Source: Dromaius novaehollandiae (Eukaryota > Chordata > Aves > Casuariiformes > Dromaiidae). From it: a DNA stretch of 64,000 nucleotides. Shown in pieces: positions 60,941 to 64,000 of the stretch. Position 1 is the stretch's first letter; each line of letters opens with the position of its first letter. Made by a program: the position numbers and the translations under genes. The stretch covers positions 39,035,835-39,099,834 of the forward strand of contig NC_088102.1 in assembly GCF_036370855.1 (NCBI RefSeq). Direction: 5' to 3'. The notes beneath the pieces are model-generated. The model worked only from the letters and a program-made list of their open reading frames with translations. It had not been told where the DNA came from and ran no database searches.

Positions 60941-62705
60941 AGCTTTTGTAGCTGTTCAGGACCTATTTCACAAACCATGGAGCATGCACAGCTCCTGCTG
61001 CTTCTGCCCCCTTGAGCCTGGCCCTGCCACTCTGTCCCTCAGTGGCCAAGCTGGGAGAGGGGGTGCTTGCACTGACCTCCCTCAGCAGAGGGGCTCTACC
61101 AGCAGAAGTTTCGGAGCACTTTCAACTCTGTAGATTAAAACTGCAATAAATGAGCACATGCTTGTGATTTATAGTGTAAGAGATGGCTCAGTGAAGCTGT
61201 AGTACTGCAACCTGTGAGACTTTTGGAAGTTTCGGGGTTCCCAAGATTACAAGCCTGCTTGAGATAGGTAGCTCTTTTTCCTCGACACCTGTCATCACAT
61301 TTGAGACTTTACATGGTTTTATATGAACTATGTAACACTGGTTAATGCAGAGATAAAAATTACTGTTACGTTGCCTTCTCCAAAATGCATGGTCTGTGTC
61401 AGTTGCTTCTCTCTAAGCAGCCATTTTTGGAGTAATCTATCATGCAGTACCGTTATGCTTTTGCTGAAGTTTGCTTTTCTGCAAAGGGAAACATGATTTC
61501 TTCCCTAATCTATAATTAAAGGTCAGTGGGCTTTTGAAAGGTAGCTATTTGAAAGGTTTCTACTTTTATTTAACAAAACTACCTATTCTATTCTGCATGG
61601 CTGATGGATTTCAACCCCAGGCCTTTAGCATCGCAATGCAAACCTCCACTGCTTGCATTTAAAGACTATTTATTTGTAGGAACTGGAGAGTTATCCCCTG
61701 TGAACCAGGCGTACAGAAGTGGATAGTGTGTGGTTCTAGCAAATAAAAAAAGGATATGTGTGCAAAAGTTGCTCTATTTTATGATGAATATACATTATAA
61801 AGATTTGACCCTGTGAGACAATTTTCTATTGTTTCTTAGCTACTAGTTTCTAATGAAGAATGTGTTGCTAGGCTGTTCTTCTGTTCTGCTTAGCTGGGGA
61901 GTTGTTTGCTGAAGGTTCAGCTTTTCAGAATTACCTCAATGTCCCAAGTGTTTGGCTCTTTAAAAATCTTCTTGCAAAAGGACACCTTTCTTCCTGCTGT
62001 TGAAAGGGTTCTCCCTTGGGTGCCCTTAAGTCTGAATCTGGTCACAGTTAGTTAGCTACTTAGGCGGGGTGAATTTCTGGGCTTGTTTCATCTTAGTTGC
62101 AGTGATCCCTTGGAGCAGCCCATGAAGCACATGTTGAAAACCAAGGTGTTAGCCACTATGTATGATACAGCAGTTCTGGATGGCATCCTTACTGTTTTTA
62201 GGCATCTGCAGATCAATACCAGACCCTTAAAGCACGCACTAGCAGTGAAGGAAAAGTTGACTTCACATGGTTTGTTCCCATTTTTGCAGGCCCCCTTTGG
62301 CTGAACTGTTTAGGGGAAAAGTTGGAAGTGGATGTAGTAGCTCAAAATGGCTTTGATTGTCTTTGCTATGAAGAAAAGTTAATCGCAAGAACCCAATGTG
62401 GAGGCTGAGGAACGGTAGCTTGGTCCTCATCAGAGAGGGTCAGTAATGACACTGTGCATGTGCCAAAAATGGCTCCAGTGGATGAAGTGGGCAGAGCCCC
62501 GTGATTGCATCAGGGGCCAAGGCAGGAGCTGACTGTCTCCTCGCAGCACCCCTCTTCCCGGTACACAGACCCCGCAGTGTCTGTAGCACACTGAGTATTA
62601 ATTTCCTTCTCGCCTAACTGGGAAGTGGCTCTGTTTGCACTGGATTCTCGAGACCCTAGCTTTAAAAAAACAAAAGCAACAAAACAAACTAAAAATTACT
62701 ATGGT

Positions 62706-62719
62706 GTTGCTATGGTAAC
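62706..62719. promoter_or_regulatory. Candidate RFX X-box
   Basis: GTTGCTATGGTAAC is a near-palindromic match to the RFX consensus (GTTGCCATGGCAAC type), with both half-sites essentially intact. It lies deep in GALNT16 intron 1, so a distal enhancer role is the natural reading. Confidence 0.45.
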
Positions 62720-64000
62720 AAACATCTGAGAAAGCAGATGGATCTCTGTATCAATTGCAGACTTGGGCTTTATAGCCTATGCCCTGGTCTTTGCACAAGA
62801 AACGAGAGACAGAAATGAAGCTGTAAAGGAAAATAGTAGTGGGTTTATGATAGTTACTGCTACCTCTGCTTGAGGCAGGCTAGGAGAGGTTGCCGGCTGT
62901 CGGTGAATGTCTGCCATTGCCTGATCGCTACCGTCCCTGGCACTGAGAGATGAGGGGCCAGGTGCTACCTTGCAGCACTGAGCAAAAGCTGAGGCTGAGC
63001 AGGAGGAGGTGATTACGGGATGGGTGTTGGAATAGCCCGCATTTCAAGCTTTAGAGTACTTTGATCTCTGTTAGGACTTGTCATGTGTTTTGGGGGGCTT
63101 TGACTAGTTGGAGAAGGCTTAAATCCAATTTGCACGTGGTGCATCTCTTGCAGTTTCCAGCACATTCAATGGTAGGCCTGGGACGAGGCCCAGGAAGACA
63201 GGCGAAGGGAGCTTGGCTTTTTACTCTTGGTGTTCTGTTGCATGTTGTCTGGTTCTGCCTCTCACTTTGTTTTCATTCTAGTTGTCTTTTTTCACTCTGT
63301 CATGGGCATGTCATTGTTCCTCTAAAATTAATGAAGTAGGAGAGGAGCTCCTAAGAGCAGAGCGCTTTGAGTTTCTTGCTGAGATACAGCTAGATCTTCC
63401 AAAATGCTCATAATGCATAGGGTATCGTGGTAATTCAGATAGTCCTCTCCTGCTCTAGAAGTGTCTCCAGGGAAGTGTGACAGGACTGGGCAATAGAGGA
63501 GGAGAGAGAGGGAGAATCTTCCACCAGGACAATTATGGCGTTGGACGGTAGCCCCACAATAATTGCAGAGGCTGATGTTTAGGAGAGAAGGAAACCCATA
63601 GTGAGAGGACATGGCTTTGAAGAAGAGGAAGGAATAGACTAGTGGTTGCCAGAGTTGGTGCCCCATCCAAACGCTGCCTAGAAAAAGAGGTCCTGTTTCC
63701 CTGCACCCCTGCCTTGGGGGATGATCCTAAAAGGAGTGTAGCACAGTGCACATGTGGGAAAGGAAGCTGCCTGTTTTAATGTAAAGATCTCTCTGGCTTG
63801 CTCCTGCTCTGGCTCCCCTCAGGGACCAAGTAGCAGGCTGATCCTTCCTGACTGCCATATCTGGCCACCAATTAATTGAAGCTACTAAGTGAGATATCAC
63901 TGGGGACTTGATATGGATGCTTTTGGCATGCTGCTTTTTTCTGTTCTACTTTGCATATGACTGAGAAGAGGCACGGGAAGAAATAACTGAACTCCAGGAA

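Larger units (their letters stand above)
45352..64000 (+). other. GALNT16: GALNT16 intron 1 (runs off the window)
   Basis: At least 18.6 kb follow the exon 1 donor without a recognisable second exon; I looked for the expected stem/catalytic N-terminal peptide and did not find it. The intron holds a CpG-rich block (47400-48200), MIR/CORE-SINE-like remnants, an A/T microsatellite, a 32-bp tandem duplication and an RFX-like X-box. Long first introns in this family often hold enhancers, but no element is proven here. Confidence 0.8.

Noticed and set aside
45352-64000. GALNT16 exon 2 or later exons
   Set aside because: I looked for the conserved peptide expected after the exon 1 boundary and for the catalytic motifs and found none, so they lie outside the window.
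1-64000. CRISPR arrays, bacterial operons, tRNA or rRNA genes, endogenous viral genes
   Set aside because: No spaced direct repeats, no ribosomal or tRNA-like folds that I could recognise, and no retroviral gag/pol-like frames. The sequence is eukaryotic nuclear DNA.

Overview
This window is vertebrate nuclear DNA, most likely from a bird or other compact-genome archosaur. It has spliced genes with GT-AG introns, CpG-island promoters separated by long AT-rich non-coding stretches, a CR1-type LINE fragment and old MIR/CORE-SINE remnants. The gene order DCAF5 (minus) - EXD2 (plus) - GALNT16 (plus) is the one I know from human chromosome 14q24. The EXD2 body spans only about 10-12 kb here, whereas I recall roughly 50 kb in human. 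The species call is an inference, since no single base in the window proves it.

Layout. 1-874 is the 5' part of DCAF5 intron 1. 875-1088 (minus) is the first coding exon of DCAF5, with its CpG-island promoter up to about 1,700. About 1.7-9.7 kb is intergenic and contains an old interspersed repeat-like block (about 4.06-5.56 kb). About 9.7-10.36 kb is the CpG-island promoter and non-coding first exon of EXD2, and eight coding exons follow between 10,490 and 19,599. They join in frame into a 621-residue protein with the DEDDy exonuclease residues and the C-terminal CxxC...CxxC (HNH-like) region intact. The 3'UTR runs to a polyadenylation signal near 20.8 or 21.9 kb and contains a MIR element. 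About 21.9-44.8 kb is intergenic, with no convincing gene but several repeats and candidate regulatory sites. About 44.84-45.15 kb is the GALNT16 promoter and 5'UTR, 45,151-45,351 its first coding exon (67 codons: short cytoplasmic tail, signal anchor, stem), and 45,352-64,000 is GALNT16 intron 1.

The three genes are independent housekeeping-type units rather than a pathway: a CRL4 ubiquitin-ligase substrate receptor, a mitochondrial/nuclear nuclease and a Golgi O-glycosylation enzyme. I found no mobile cassette, CRISPR array, viral insertion or undescribed multi-gene system. The observations most worth a second look are small: upstream ORFs in the EXD2 leader, a weak exon 8 donor followed by a readthrough frame and poly(A) signal in EXD2 intron 8, a secondary CpG-rich block in GALNT16 intron 1, a candidate unassigned exon at about 22.9 kb, an X-box-like RFX site, and two perfect inverted repeats.
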